DNA of 47,051 nt from IMG/VR virus record IMGVR_UViG_3300032207_000263, positions 1 through 47,051 of that record; one strand, 5' to 3'. Positions within the stretch are counted from its first letter, which is position 1. Every line of letters begins with the position of its first letter. Of the stretch, positions 33,107 through 41,347 are shown piece by piece. A program made the translations under genes and the position numbers. This DNA is from a virus. The notes under the pieces were generated by a model. That model worked only from the letters and a program-made list of their open reading frames with translations, searched no databases and was not told the DNA's origin.

Positions 33107-34252
33107 ATGGCAGATACAGTAATTTCAGCAACGATGGCGGACGTGGATAAGATGATCCCCACTATGCTCGCATCCCCCCAAGGCTTCCAGCCTCTGGGCC
33201 TGATCGGCGCCCCCGCCATGGGTAAAACCATGTACTTCCAGACTCGTTTCCGCGAGCACATGGCGAACCACTATGGCGTGCAGGTGGACGATATCGGCAT
33301 CGTGATCGAGAAGATCGGGCAGGCCGAAGATGCCGCCGCGGTTAACGGGCTCACCCTGCCCAGCAAGCTGGCTGACGGCTCAGTCGCCACCATCAAGTCG
33401 AAGCCCTCGATACTGGTACGCATCGAGGCGACTGGCAAGGAGTACGGCGTCCTGTTGCTCGACGAGGCGGCTCAGGCTGGCACCAATGTTGTGGGCTCGC
33501 TGGGCGACACCTTCAACCGTGCAGAGCATAAGGTGGGCGATTGGGATCTTCCTGAGGGCTGGGTAGTGGTCTTCACCGGCAACCGTGTCGAAGATAAGTC
33601 GGGCTCCAAGCGGTTCCCGTTCCACCTGATTGCAGGCCGCGGCCTTCTCGTTAACTTGATACAGGATACCGCAGGCTGGGTCCGCTGGGCTGGACCTGCC
33701 GGTATCAATCCGCTCTTTGTCGGATTCATCGAGTCCGGTATCAACAATGTCGGTTTCGCTGACGCGGTGCCTGAAAAATACGGCCCCTACCTGACGCCCC
33801 GCTCAGGTGTTGCCGCCGCCGCTCACCTCGATGCCTTCATGGCCTCAGACGAGTTCGATGGCACTGAGATCCCCGCCCACATCATCACCCTGATGGCGAT
33901 GAATATCGGGCAGACTGCGGCCTCTTCTCTGAATGAGTACATCAAGACCGCCGACAGCGTGCCGATGGGTCACGAGATCCTTGCCGACCCCACGGGCGCC
34001 ATGGTGCCAGACGATACTGGCTTCCAGCAGTTGGCCGCGAACCGCGCCATGAATGCCATCGTGAGTGAGGCTGACGCTGATGCCGCCCTCACCTACATCG
34101 TGCGGTTGCGTCCTGACCTGCAGATATCGCTGGGCACCAAGCTGATCCGCCGTTCTTCACGAGAGGGCTGGCCTATGATCTCGCCGATTGCCAACGCCTT
34201 CATGAATAAGTTCTCCGAATTCCTTCCCCTTGCCGCAGAGGAGCGCCAATAA
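33107..34252 (+). CDS. MoxR-type AAA+ ATPase
   Basis: 381 residues. Walker A GAPAMGKT (34-41), Walker B VLLLDE (115-120), a sensor-1 Asn in VVVFTGNR (153-160) and following SKRFPFHLIAGRGLLVNL carrying candidate Arg-finger residues. These fit the MoxR/RavA/CoxD/NorQ/CobS group, which work as hexamers with a VWA partner to remodel or insert metal cofactors in target proteins. The partner is the next gene, overlapped as TAATG. The ribosome-binding leader CCTGTAGGAGGGATATCACT also occurs before other early genes. Confidence 0.8.
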   Translation: MADTVISATMADVDKMIPTMLASPQGFQPLGLIGAPAMGKTMYFQTRFREHMANHYGVQVDDIGIVIEKIGQAEDAAAVNGLTLPSKLADGSVATIKSKPSILVRIEATGKEYGVLLLDEAAQAGTNVVGSLGDTFNRAEHKVGDWDLPEGWVVVFTGNRVEDKSGSKRFPFHLIAGRGLLVNLIQDTAGWVRWAGPAGINPLFVGFIESGINNVGFADAVPEKYGPYLTPRSGVAAAAHLDAFMASDEFDGTEIPAHIITLMAMNIGQTAASSLNEYIKTADSVPMGHEILADPTGAMVPDDTGFQQLAANRAMNAIVSEADADAALTYIVRLRPDLQISLGTKLIRRSSREGWPMISPIANAFMNKFSEFLPLAAEERQ

Positions 34253-35670
34253 TGAAAGCCAAAAAGCTATACGCCGCAACCGACGATCTGACCAACAGCC
34301 GTAAGCATGTCGCGGCCATGATCATCCTGAACGCGAAGGCGCCGGTTCACTACACCACACTGGTAGCGACTGAGACCATCTGGACCTCAGCCATCCCCAC
34401 CGCCGCCACTGACGGCGTGTATGTTTACGTCAACCCTGAGTTCTACCGCGGGTTGGCGACTGACGGCCAGCGTGCGTTCCTGCTGGGTCACGAGGTGTCG
34501 CACATCATCCTGCGTCACCCCCAGCGCAGTCTGGCCTACCAGAAGCGCGGGTTCTTCCGCCATGGCATGAAGTTCGTGCACAGCATCTACAACAGTGCCG
34601 CCGACTATGTGATCAATGATGACCTGATCGCCATGGGTCTGGAGCCCATCCCGCAGGGACTGTACTCCGACACCTACAAGCGTGATGACGTTGTCGATAC
34701 CGTGTACGCGGACATCTACAAGGATCAGCCAGAAGAGCCTGAGCACGGCGAGCCTGAGGGTGAGGAGGGAGGTTTCCCGTCTCCTGAGTCTGGCAACTCT
34801 CAGCCCAATGGGGACGGTGAGGAAACCGAAGGTGAGCCCAATGGTGCAGGTACTCAGAGCGGCGAGTCTACTGACAACATGTCAGGAGAAGGTGACCTGC
34901 CCGCACCCGCAGGCCACGACTACCATCTCACCCCCGAGTATGAGGGCGACGCCGACGAGCAGGCTGATGCCGCCGCTCAGGACGAGCACGATATCAGTGA
35001 GGCGATTGACCGCGGTCTGGATCAAATGGACGCTGAGGGTAAGGACACCTCCAAGGTCTCCGGCAACGTCAGGGACGGCGGCAACCGCTACCGCTCAGGC
35101 AAGCAGTCCAATGTCGCTTGGAACGCGGAGCTTGCTGACCGTGTCACCCGTGTCGGCAAAGGCGAGCGCACCAGCTTCTCCCGCATCAAGGTTCGGCAGT
35201 ATGCCACTATCGGCGTGATCAGCCCTGAGACGCTGGGCGAGTTTACCCGCCTGACCGTGATCAGTGATATCTCATCGTCTGTCAGGGACGAGCCCTTCAA
35301 GGCTTACCTGAACGAGTTGGCCGCAATCCAAGACGCAGTCAATCCCGTCGAGGGCGTGACCATCCTGTGGACTAACCACCATGTTGCGCGGGTTGATGAA
35401 GCCTACTCAAGCGATGAGCTTCTCAACCTCGACATGCCTTGGAAGGGCGGCGGCACTGAGATGTCTGCCGGTTTGGACTGGCTGGATCAGAACGGCGTCG
35501 AGTCTGACCTGATCATGGTGTTCACCGATGGCGAGTTGTGGGGCGATGACTGGACCCGTCTGGCCGCTGAGGATGACCTGCTGGTCGTGCTGGACCGCGA
35601 GCCAGACCTCTACACCAAGCGTGAGCTTGACGGCCACAACATCGACTACATCGTCGCGGAGGCCGCATGA
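34252..35670 (+). CDS. VWA-domain protein with N-terminal metallopeptidase-like part
   Basis: 472 residues. The N-terminal domain has a zincin motif GHEVSHIILRHP (HEVSH at 80-84) with a possible third ligand in SAADYVINDD (about 116-124), as in the DUF2201 metallopeptidase-like group. A long acidic Glu/Gly/Pro/Ser linker (about 160-250) follows. The C-terminal VWA domain has a complete MIDAS: DISSS (339-343), Thr402 in GGGTEMSAG, and Asp426 in VFTDGE. This architecture pairs with MoxR ATPases. Whether it cleaves protein is unknown. Confidence 0.8.
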   Translation: MKAKKLYAATDDLTNSRKHVAAMIILNAKAPVHYTTLVATETIWTSAIPTAATDGVYVYVNPEFYRGLATDGQRAFLLGHEVSHIILRHPQRSLAYQKRGFFRHGMKFVHSIYNSAADYVINDDLIAMGLEPIPQGLYSDTYKRDDVVDTVYADIYKDQPEEPEHGEPEGEEGGFPSPESGNSQPNGDGEETEGEPNGAGTQSGESTDNMSGEGDLPAPAGHDYHLTPEYEGDADEQADAAAQDEHDISEAIDRGLDQMDAEGKDTSKVSGNVRDGGNRYRSGKQSNVAWNAELADRVTRVGKGERTSFSRIKVRQYATIGVISPETLGEFTRLTVISDISSSVRDEPFKAYLNELAAIQDAVNPVEGVTILWTNHHVARVDEAYSSDELLNLDMPWKGGGTEMSAGLDWLDQNGVESDLIMVFTDGELWGDDWTRLAAEDDLLVVLDREPDLYTKRELDGHNIDYIVAEAA

Positions 35671-36038
35671 AGTACAAGGTCACAGTGATCGAGTCATATG
35701 AATTGGAGGTCGAGGCCGACTCAGCAGAGGACGCTAAGAACTTCATGATGGTCGGACAGCCGTGGGTCAGCGGCAGGCACTCAGAGGTCTGCGGCGTCCC
35801 ACGCCAGACCGGCTACCGCAAGACGGCATACGCCAGCATCCTGCCCCCAGAGAAACCAACCGACGATGGGGGCTACCTCGACGTGCTGAATGAGATGGCA
35901 CGCTACGAAGAATCGGACATGCGTCATGCTCCTAACTTGTTAAAGGACTGGTATGGGATCAGCAAGGCCGAAGCGATGCGCCTGTTCAACATGTGGATCA
36001 GGTCGCTGTCAGATGAAGAACAACTGAATCTTTTTTAA
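35667..36038 (+). CDS. Small early protein (123 aa), DpnD/PcfM-like N-terminus
   Basis: MKYKVTVIESYELEVEADSA followed by EDAKNFMM resembles the short beta-alpha DpnD/PcfM-like fold. The C-terminal half (LKDWYGISKAEAMRLFNMWI) looks like a separate helical unit. ATGA overlap with the VWA gene. Function unknown; may be regulatory. Confidence 0.55.
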   Translation: MKYKVTVIESYELEVEADSAEDAKNFMMVGQPWVSGRHSEVCGVPRQTGYRKTAYASILPPEKPTDDGGYLDVLNEMARYEESDMRHAPNLLKDWYGISKAEAMRLFNMWIRSLSDEEQLNLF

Positions 36039-36048
36039 GGAGAAACAA

Positions 36049-36243
36049 ATGAATACTTATACCGTGTGGGTCACAGAGACCAGTGAATGGGAGGTCGAGG
36101 TCGAGGCTCCCGATCAGGAAGAAGCCATGCGCTTAGCTGAAGAAGAGGTAAACAGCGTGCACGTCGAGGGCAAACTGCTGGGCATTGAGATAGAAGCCGT
36201 CAGCCTGCGGCTCGACAAGGAACTAATTGTCCATAGTAGTTAA
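36049..36243 (+). CDS. DpnD/PcfM-like small protein (64 aa)
   Basis: MNTYTVWVTETSEWEVEVEA, DQEEAMRLAEEEVNS and a final strand match the single-domain DpnD/PcfM pattern. AAGGAG lies seven bases before ATG 36049. Related to the N-terminus of the previous gene, so the two may be paralogues. No activity is known. Confidence 0.6.
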   Translation: MNTYTVWVTETSEWEVEVEAPDQEEAMRLAEEEVNSVHVEGKLLGIEIEAVSLRLDKELIVHSS

Positions 36244-36250
36244 AGAGGTT

Positions 36251-36279
36251 TAGACATAGGCGTCATTGCCTGTTATCAT
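36251..36279 (+). promoter_or_regulatory. Promoter TAGACA-N17-TATCAT, extended -10
   Basis: TAGACA at 36251-36256, a 17-base spacer, TG-N before the -10 hexamer, and TATCAT at 36274-36279. It would give a leader of about 20 bases before the ribosome-binding site of the gene at 36308. The -35 is the same as in the late-operon promoter at 30623-30628. Confidence 0.6.
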
Positions 36280-36307
36280 CAAATCGTATCTGTAGGAGGA
36301 TATCATT

Positions 36308-36577
36308 ATGTTTTGTAGCGAATGCTTGAGATCAAACGGACATCATCCCAACTGCCCCAACGCAGAGGACATGCCTGAGCCAACCTTCACCGTCTGGCAG
36401 GTTGGTAAGGTGCCCGACACTGTGCTCAGGTCTGAGAGCGCCATGCGAAGCGCCGCCAGCAAGCTGGGCTTTGACGCCAACGTGGTCATCTCAGAAGGCG
36501 AGGCAGACATCGTAAACGAGGTCGGGATCGTGATGGGCGGTTGCTACGTCAACGAAGAGGGGCACGGTTATGTTTAG
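36308..36577 (+). CDS. Small zinc-ribbon-like protein (89 aa)
   Basis: The N-terminus has FCSECLRSNGHHPNCPN, with Cys-x2-Cys and His/His-x3-Cys that could bind zinc. The rest alternates strands and helices (TFTVWQVGKVPDTVLRSESA). ATG 36308 follows TGTAGGAGG. The last bases overlap the next start. Unknown function. Confidence 0.6.
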   Translation: MFCSECLRSNGHHPNCPNAEDMPEPTFTVWQVGKVPDTVLRSESAMRSAASKLGFDANVVISEGEADIVNEVGIVMGGCYVNEEGHGYV

Positions 36578-36800
36578 GCTCCCGAAAAAAGACCCGCTCA
36601 ACACTGACCGGCTGGTGCGCTCTGCGATCTCAGGATCTGCCGGTGAACCATACTGCTGTCTTATTCTTGACTCGTTAGGAGTAGAAGATTACAGCCACTG
36701 GTCGCTCGACGATATCCAAAAATTCTGGGATGACGCCAGCCAGTCTGATCTGACGGTTGCTGAGTTTATCCTGCTGAAGAAGCAGGAGGTGGCCGCATGA
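36570..36800 (+). CDS. Small early protein (76 aa)
   Basis: MFRLPKKDPLNTDRLVRSAI and VEDYSHWSLDDIQKFWDDAS; helical with one CC pair in EPYCCLILDSL. Overlaps the gene before by 8 bases and the one after by 4 (ATGA). Not recognised. Confidence 0.6.
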   Translation: MFRLPKKDPLNTDRLVRSAISGSAGEPYCCLILDSLGVEDYSHWSLDDIQKFWDDASQSDLTVAEFILLKKQEVAA

Positions 36801-37804
36801 AACGCCCCGACTCTGATTTGATTCGTCGGCTTATTAAGCACAATGCGCTGAGCACCAAAACAAATTTTGCTTATCCGACATCCTCTGAATCTTTCGCCAG
36901 TGCCAACAGCAGGAACGACATCATCCATAAGGCTATGTCGCTCGACCAAGTTTTAGAGTTGCCATATTTTCACATGGCTTACAAGGACATGGACGATTTT
37001 GAGTTTGCGGCTGATGATTATTTGCTTGATAAGCCCGACGATGCGATGAGAACAGAGCTTGTATATGACGAGTTTGTATTGTCAGCCAGAACGGAGGTAC
37101 GGCTAGAACTCCACGACTCCTCTATTCAGACGGTGCCTGCCAATTACTGGGGCGTTGTCAAGGCGGTTCATGACGGTGCGAACTTTTCCGATTCGGTTTT
37201 ATTGTTTATCGATTACCCAGAGGCTCCAAGACAGATTGTAATCTGGGAGGGCTGGGCAAAATCAAACTTCCCATCTCACGGGAAGACAGACATGGTGCTG
37301 GCGCCTGAGTACGAAAAATATATGAGAACGTGGTATCAAGAGCTTGTTGACAGCGCCCATGCTGTCGAGGGCGGATTCGACAAGTATATGAGCGGCATTA
37401 CCAATCAGGCAGGTAACTGGTATTGGTTTGTTCGTAGGCTGATGGCTTACATCAAGTACGGTGACAAGCATGTCGTCGAGGTGACTCCTACTCCTGACAA
37501 GTTAGCAAAAGCAAAGCGAAACCCAGTCAACCGCAAACGCCCGTGGGCCAAGTCAAGTGGGCCTCATGTCTTGCTGTTGGATCGGATGCCGACAGAGAAA
37601 ACGGAGTCCACAGGTACGCACGCTAGTCCAAAGCCACACAAGCGGCGAGGCTACTGGAAAACACTGCGAGACCCACGGTTTCGTCACCACCCGCAGTATC
37701 AAAAACAAATCTTTGTGAAGCCCTGTTTTGTGGGCGAAAAGCAAGTCACATACGAAGGCAACATTTACAGGCTCGTTGAGCCATTAGAAGGGGTCGCGGC
37801 ATGA
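36797..37804 (+). CDS. Conserved phage protein (335 aa), unknown function
   Basis: The N-terminal two-thirds are mixed alpha/beta with many aromatic residues (NWYWFVRRLMAYIKYG). The C-terminal part has a basic motif PKPHKRRGYWKTLRDPRFRH followed by KQIFVKPCFVGEKQ, a pattern I have seen in several phage families where R-G-H/Y-W/L-R precedes a V-x-P-C strand. It may bind nucleic acid. Overlaps both neighbours by 4 bases. No enzymatic motif is clear. Confidence 0.6.
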   Translation: MKRPDSDLIRRLIKHNALSTKTNFAYPTSSESFASANSRNDIIHKAMSLDQVLELPYFHMAYKDMDDFEFAADDYLLDKPDDAMRTELVYDEFVLSARTEVRLELHDSSIQTVPANYWGVVKAVHDGANFSDSVLLFIDYPEAPRQIVIWEGWAKSNFPSHGKTDMVLAPEYEKYMRTWYQELVDSAHAVEGGFDKYMSGITNQAGNWYWFVRRLMAYIKYGDKHVVEVTPTPDKLAKAKRNPVNRKRPWAKSSGPHVLLLDRMPTEKTESTGTHASPKPHKRRGYWKTLRDPRFRHHPQYQKQIFVKPCFVGEKQVTYEGNIYRLVEPLEGVAA

Positions 37805-37977
37805 GCATGGTAGAAGAGATAATTGAGGAGCTTCAAGGGTCGATCACTTGGATTTCCAATCACAAGGGAGCAGGCTGGACCCACGAGGGTCGATGTAACG
37901 AGGAAGACATGGCTCAGTTGCATGAGCTTGCATGGCAATTAGTCAATCTAACGAGACCAGAGGAGGAGATCGCATGA
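37801..37977 (+). CDS. Small early protein (58 aa)
   Basis: Starts MSMVEEIIEELQGSITWISN and ends LVNLTRPEEEIA. ATGA overlaps with both the gene before and the gene after give good evidence that it is translated. Acidic and helical, with Trp residues; no family recognised. Confidence 0.65.
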   Translation: MSMVEEIIEELQGSITWISNHKGAGWTHEGRCNEEDMAQLHELAWQLVNLTRPEEEIA

Positions 37978-38279
37978 AGGTGATGCAGACGGTAATTAGG
38001 GGCCAGCAGACTGGCCCGTTGATATTCTTTGTCGAAGACTTTATGGACGTATATCGTGTGGTTTACGCGCCTTTTGATCGTTGGCTTTTGGCAGATAGAG
38101 TTACCGACAACCTGCCAATGTCATGCGTGACATCAACCGATATTAGCCCCAGAGCAGAGCATGGAACGCTGTGCTCCCATGAGGAGTTCCGTAAGCGTTG
38201 CATCAAGTGGCTACGCAAGAAGGAGCGCAATGATCACCCTCCGGTTGCGGTGCTGGCAACGGGGGATGACAATGGATAA
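37974..38279 (+). CDS. Small early protein (101 aa)
   Basis: ATG 37974 (after GAGGAGGAG) gives MKVMQTVIRGQQTGPLIFFV; an upstream in-frame ATG at 37932 is inside the previous gene. The middle DVYRVVYAPFDRWLLADRVT looks like a beta domain; the C-terminus has a basic helix (EEFRKRCIKWLRKKERNDHP). Unknown. Confidence 0.6.
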   Translation: MKVMQTVIRGQQTGPLIFFVEDFMDVYRVVYAPFDRWLLADRVTDNLPMSCVTSTDISPRAEHGTLCSHEEFRKRCIKWLRKKERNDHPPVAVLATGDDNG

Positions 38280-38442
38280 TGCAATTTCTATTTGGGCGGG
38301 GGTATTAACTTTCCTGCTCATTTTGGGAGTGGTTGGACGCGAAGATTACGAAGATCAGATCGCCGCAGAGCGCCACTACTGTGAAATGGTTGAGGACAAG
38401 GTTTGGCCTGCCTACAACCCAAACATCAACTGTGAGGAGTAA
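38266..38442 (+). CDS. Small membrane protein (58 aa)
   Basis: A short N-terminus MTMDNA, one membrane segment ISIWAGVLTFLLILGVVG, then a charged C-terminus with two Cys (HYCEMVEDKVWPAYNPNINC). ATG 38266 or 38272 may be used; both lie in the end of the previous gene. The Cys pair would face the periplasm if the N-terminus is inside. Function unknown. Confidence 0.55.
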   Translation: MTMDNAISIWAGVLTFLLILGVVGREDYEDQIAAERHYCEMVEDKVWPAYNPNINCEE

Positions 38443-38446
38443 TCAC

Positions 38447-38752
38447 ATGCAAAGGCGAAGATGGACAAACGAAGAAGATGACGTGATCGAGGACGGCATC
38501 GCAGAAGGGTTGACGTACAGACAGATTGCGGAAAAGCTACCTGACCGGACAGAAACCGCCGTGTCGAATCGAACCCATGTTATGCGGACGAAGTATTCGC
38601 GCTACAACATAAGGCGAAACCAGACAGAGCCGCCTGAAATCAAGGCGGTGATCAATGACGGCAGGATAGGTATCATGTTCTGGGCCGCGTGCGTGGCGGC
38701 AATCGCCTCGTCTCTTACCCTGATGATTTGCATTGGGGCAATGTACTCTTGA
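38447..38752 (+). CDS. Myb/SANT-like DNA-binding protein with C-terminal membrane helix
   Basis: 101 residues from ATG 38447 (GAGGAG before). RRWTNEEDDVIEDGIAEGLT with YRQIAEKLPDRTETAVSNR is a Myb/SANT-type three-helix DNA-binding domain with the conserved W and hydrophobic core. The C-terminus has a clear membrane helix (FWAACVAAIASSLTLMICIG). A DNA-binding head with a membrane tail could tether phage DNA to the envelope or be a membrane-controlled regulator; inference. Confidence 0.65.
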   Translation: MQRRRWTNEEDDVIEDGIAEGLTYRQIAEKLPDRTETAVSNRTHVMRTKYSRYNIRRNQTEPPEIKAVINDGRIGIMFWAACVAAIASSLTLMICIGAMYS

Positions 38753-38763
38753 GGAATGATGCG

Positions 38764-38928
38764 GTGATAGCCGTTCAGGCGGCAACGCAGATGGCTGAGA
38801 TATGGGGTGAGGATGTTGCGATTATGTCCAACCTCCGCATCAAGCCTTTGCGCGAAGCGGTGGGGACCGTGCTAGAGATAGTGCGGTGCCCTGCCTCTTT
38901 GAAAAAACAGGATCGTGACGTAGACTGA
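38764..38928 (+). CDS. Small conserved protein (about 54 aa)
   Basis: From GTG 38764 (GAGG nine bases before) it reads VIAVQAATQMAEIWGEDVAI and ends near IVRCPASLKKQDRDVD. TTG 38749, overlapping the previous stop, is another possible start. The pattern W-G-x-D-V-A-I-M followed by VLEIVRCP is one I associate with small phage proteins. No function. Last gene of this plus-strand block. Confidence 0.5.
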   Translation: MIAVQAATQMAEIWGEDVAIMSNLRIKPLREAVGTVLEIVRCPASLKKQDRDVD

Positions 38929-39011
38929 AGTTGGGGGACACTCCTACACGGCGTGCGGCGGCGTCGATAGAGTTTACGCATTCCCCCGATCCTTAGTGAT
39001 TTAGCGTACTC

Positions 39012-39491
39012 TCAACCGCCGCTCTTCAAGTGCCTCACCGGATTCTTACCGCCAGCCATGCGTCTCTCAGCAATCCAGCCCAGCCCCTTTTTCAGGGTGA
39101 CAAGTCTTTCTTTTGACGCCGACACGTCCCAGCCATGGATTACCACCTCCTCGACAAGATACTTGGCATAGTCGCCATATCGCCTGCCAACAAGGTTCAA
39201 AGTCCTCCCATACCGCATTAGAGCGTCAGACGCCATCGAGTCTGGGTTTGCATCTCCTGATCCCGCCTCGTACCTGAGGGGCTTGGAAAAGATGCCTGCC
39301 TTCACCGCCTGACTCAGAACATACTCCCCAGCCTGATGCTCACCCAGCGTCAGCAAGCCGTCCATGAGATACCTGTCGATCAGGTTCTGATCCATGACCT
39401 TGGCGCGAGGCATTGTGCCGCCCTCCACCATGACGGCGTGGCGTTTGTGGATTTCTTTCGTGCCTAAGTCTGTGTGTAACTTGTCAGTCAT
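39012..39491 (-). CDS. Conserved phage protein (159 aa), helical
   Basis: HKRHAVMVEGGTMPRAKVMD, then LIDRYLMDGLLTLGEHQAGE and ASDALMRYGRTLNLVGRRYG. The C-terminal part ends RMAGGKNPVRHLKSGG, a motif I associate with a phage/rhodobacterial DUF6456-like group. It is likely DNA-related because it follows the primase-helicase gene. AAGGATTCTT precedes ATG 39491. Converges on the plus-strand block. Confidence 0.5.
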   Translation of the reverse strand: MTDKLHTDLGTKEIHKRHAVMVEGGTMPRAKVMDQNLIDRYLMDGLLTLGEHQAGEYVLSQAVKAGIFSKPLRYEAGSGDANPDSMASDALMRYGRTLNLVGRRYGDYAKYLVEEVVIHGWDVSASKERLVTLKKGLGWIAERRMAGGKNPVRHLKSGG

Positions 39492-39560
39492 AAGAATCCT
39501 TCCCGGGCGCTGAAATTGTCCCCGGATAATAAAAACTCTACTGAGAACTTGTTAACAGTA

Positions 39561-41309
39561 CTAGAACTCATCGAAGTCATCCCATGCTCTTCCCCGCAAT
39601 TTAGACAGGCCAGTCGCTGGTGGATCTGGTTCAGGTGTCCTCTCGGTGTATGTACCGTTAGACATGTTATAGCTTAACTGCGCGACACCCTGCGAGCCTA
39701 CCCATTTGAATCTAGATTTCCAGCAATGAATCTCGACGCATTCATCTGTCCTGTGAACCGTCACACCCAGATCAGCCTTGGCAAACCAAGCCGCTGACCC
39801 TGAGATATTCATGCCTTTTGGCACAGCGTAGGTGCCATCCTCACGGGGGTACATCTTCTGGGGGTGGGCGACAAACCAGACGTGGATGCCGTGGGCCTTG
39901 GCAAAACTGGTGATGCGGGTCAACATCTGGGAAATGTTGCTGTGCTCCTCCTGACTGCTCGACTCAATGTAGTTGTACGGGTCGATGATCAGACCCCGCA
40001 CACCCATACGCATAACCGCTTGCTTGGCCCTGTCGATGATCGAGTCAATCGTGCTGAGACCGCCGTCCTTGCTTTCAAGGAACACAAAGTGGTCGTTGAT
40101 GAACTCGACAGCCTCGCCTAGCTCATCCTCGCTCATCCGCTGGCTCAGTCCGGTGTAAAACGGCTTGCCTGACACCTTCTCAGCGAGCTTGGCAATGTGC
40201 ATGTGGGGCGGGTTTTCAAACGAACAAACCGCAAACTTCCACGACTCACGCTGAGCGAGATTGATCATAATCTGGTCGATGAACTCAGACTTGCCGCTTG
40301 ATGGCATGCCGGTGACCACCGAAAGCTGGCCCTCAGCAACGGTAAATAGCTCGTCAATAGAATTAAATCCAGTTGAGGCGCCACGCCCATGTCCGTTCTG
40401 GTAGATGTCTTTAACCGCGTCCAAATACTCGCTGGCACCATACACGCCAGACAAAGGTATCGGCTCGGGATTGTCGAAGATGCGTCGTGTTTCCTCTGCC
40501 CCTAACTTGTCAACAGCATCGTTCGCGTCCTTGGCGCCCTCGGGAAACTTAACCCGCCAGCACTTTGCTCTGCCCACTCGGCGAGCAATCTCCTCTGCCA
40601 GTGCCTCGCCAGCCTCATCGCTGTCTGTCGCCAGAACGATCTTTTTGCACCGATCCAATCGCTCGCGCTCATTCCACACAAACGCAAACTTTTTGTCCTC
40701 TTCAGGGTCGATACGGTTGTGCGATACCTTTATCGGTGCCCCATTTGGGCAGGAAACGGCCTTAATTCCGATGCTGGCTAGGGCAATGACATCACACTCC
40801 CCCTCAACTATCGTTAATTCTTCGGCCTCTTCCTCTATGTTTTCTATGCCGTAAAAGGATCTTGGTGCGCCATCACAGGTGAATCCCTTGCCTTCCACAG
40901 ATCGCCACTTGATTGCTGTTGGCGACTCCCGTGTTCCGTACACAAAGCCAACCGCCTGCTTTTCCTCACCGCCAAACCACTTGGTGCCAGTGGTCATTAG
41001 AGGTAAGTCATTGATGTCGTTGATTTTGACTCCTCGAGAGGAGAAGAAGTTCTTAACAAGTTCTACGTTATCGTTCAGTTGGGTGGGTATCTTCACTACT
41101 TTGTCTTGTTTCATATGAGCCTCGTAAAATTTTTCACGCCGGTAAGAACCAGACAAGCCGCAATGGTGGCAGTGGTAAAGGGTATGGTCTGGTTTTACGG
41201 TGATTGAAAGTGTTTTTATGCTTTTCTTTTTGCGTGCATCTGAGCAGTCTGGGCAACGCTCTCTGGCGTCTTGATTGTGACTCAGGATGAAGTCTTTCAA
41301 GCTGTTCAT
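39561..41309 (-). CDS. DNA primase-helicase (T7 gp4-like)
   Basis: 582 residues in the order zinc ribbon, TOPRIM, helicase. The zinc ribbon has Cys19-x2-Cys22 and Cys47-x2-Cys50. TOPRIM has VEGECD (168-173) and DSDEAG (229-234). The DnaB-type helicase has Walker A GMPSSGKS (334-341), Walker B IIDPYN (441-446) and HVWFVAHPQKMYP with the H motif. It would unwind the fork and make primers. AGGAGG lies 11 bases before ATG 41309. A palindromic CTAG array lies directly upstream. Confidence 0.88.
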   Translation of the reverse strand: MNSLKDFILSHNQDARERCPDCSDARKKKSIKTLSITVKPDHTLYHCHHCGLSGSYRREKFYEAHMKQDKVVKIPTQLNDNVELVKNFFSSRGVKINDINDLPLMTTGTKWFGGEEKQAVGFVYGTRESPTAIKWRSVEGKGFTCDGAPRSFYGIENIEEEAEELTIVEGECDVIALASIGIKAVSCPNGAPIKVSHNRIDPEEDKKFAFVWNERERLDRCKKIVLATDSDEAGEALAEEIARRVGRAKCWRVKFPEGAKDANDAVDKLGAEETRRIFDNPEPIPLSGVYGASEYLDAVKDIYQNGHGRGASTGFNSIDELFTVAEGQLSVVTGMPSSGKSEFIDQIMINLAQRESWKFAVCSFENPPHMHIAKLAEKVSGKPFYTGLSQRMSEDELGEAVEFINDHFVFLESKDGGLSTIDSIIDRAKQAVMRMGVRGLIIDPYNYIESSSQEEHSNISQMLTRITSFAKAHGIHVWFVAHPQKMYPREDGTYAVPKGMNISGSAAWFAKADLGVTVHRTDECVEIHCWKSRFKWVGSQGVAQLSYNMSNGTYTERTPEPDPPATGLSKLRGRAWDDFDEF

Positions 41310-41347
41310 CTGTTTGACTACCTCCTACTTGTATGCTATTGGTAGCC

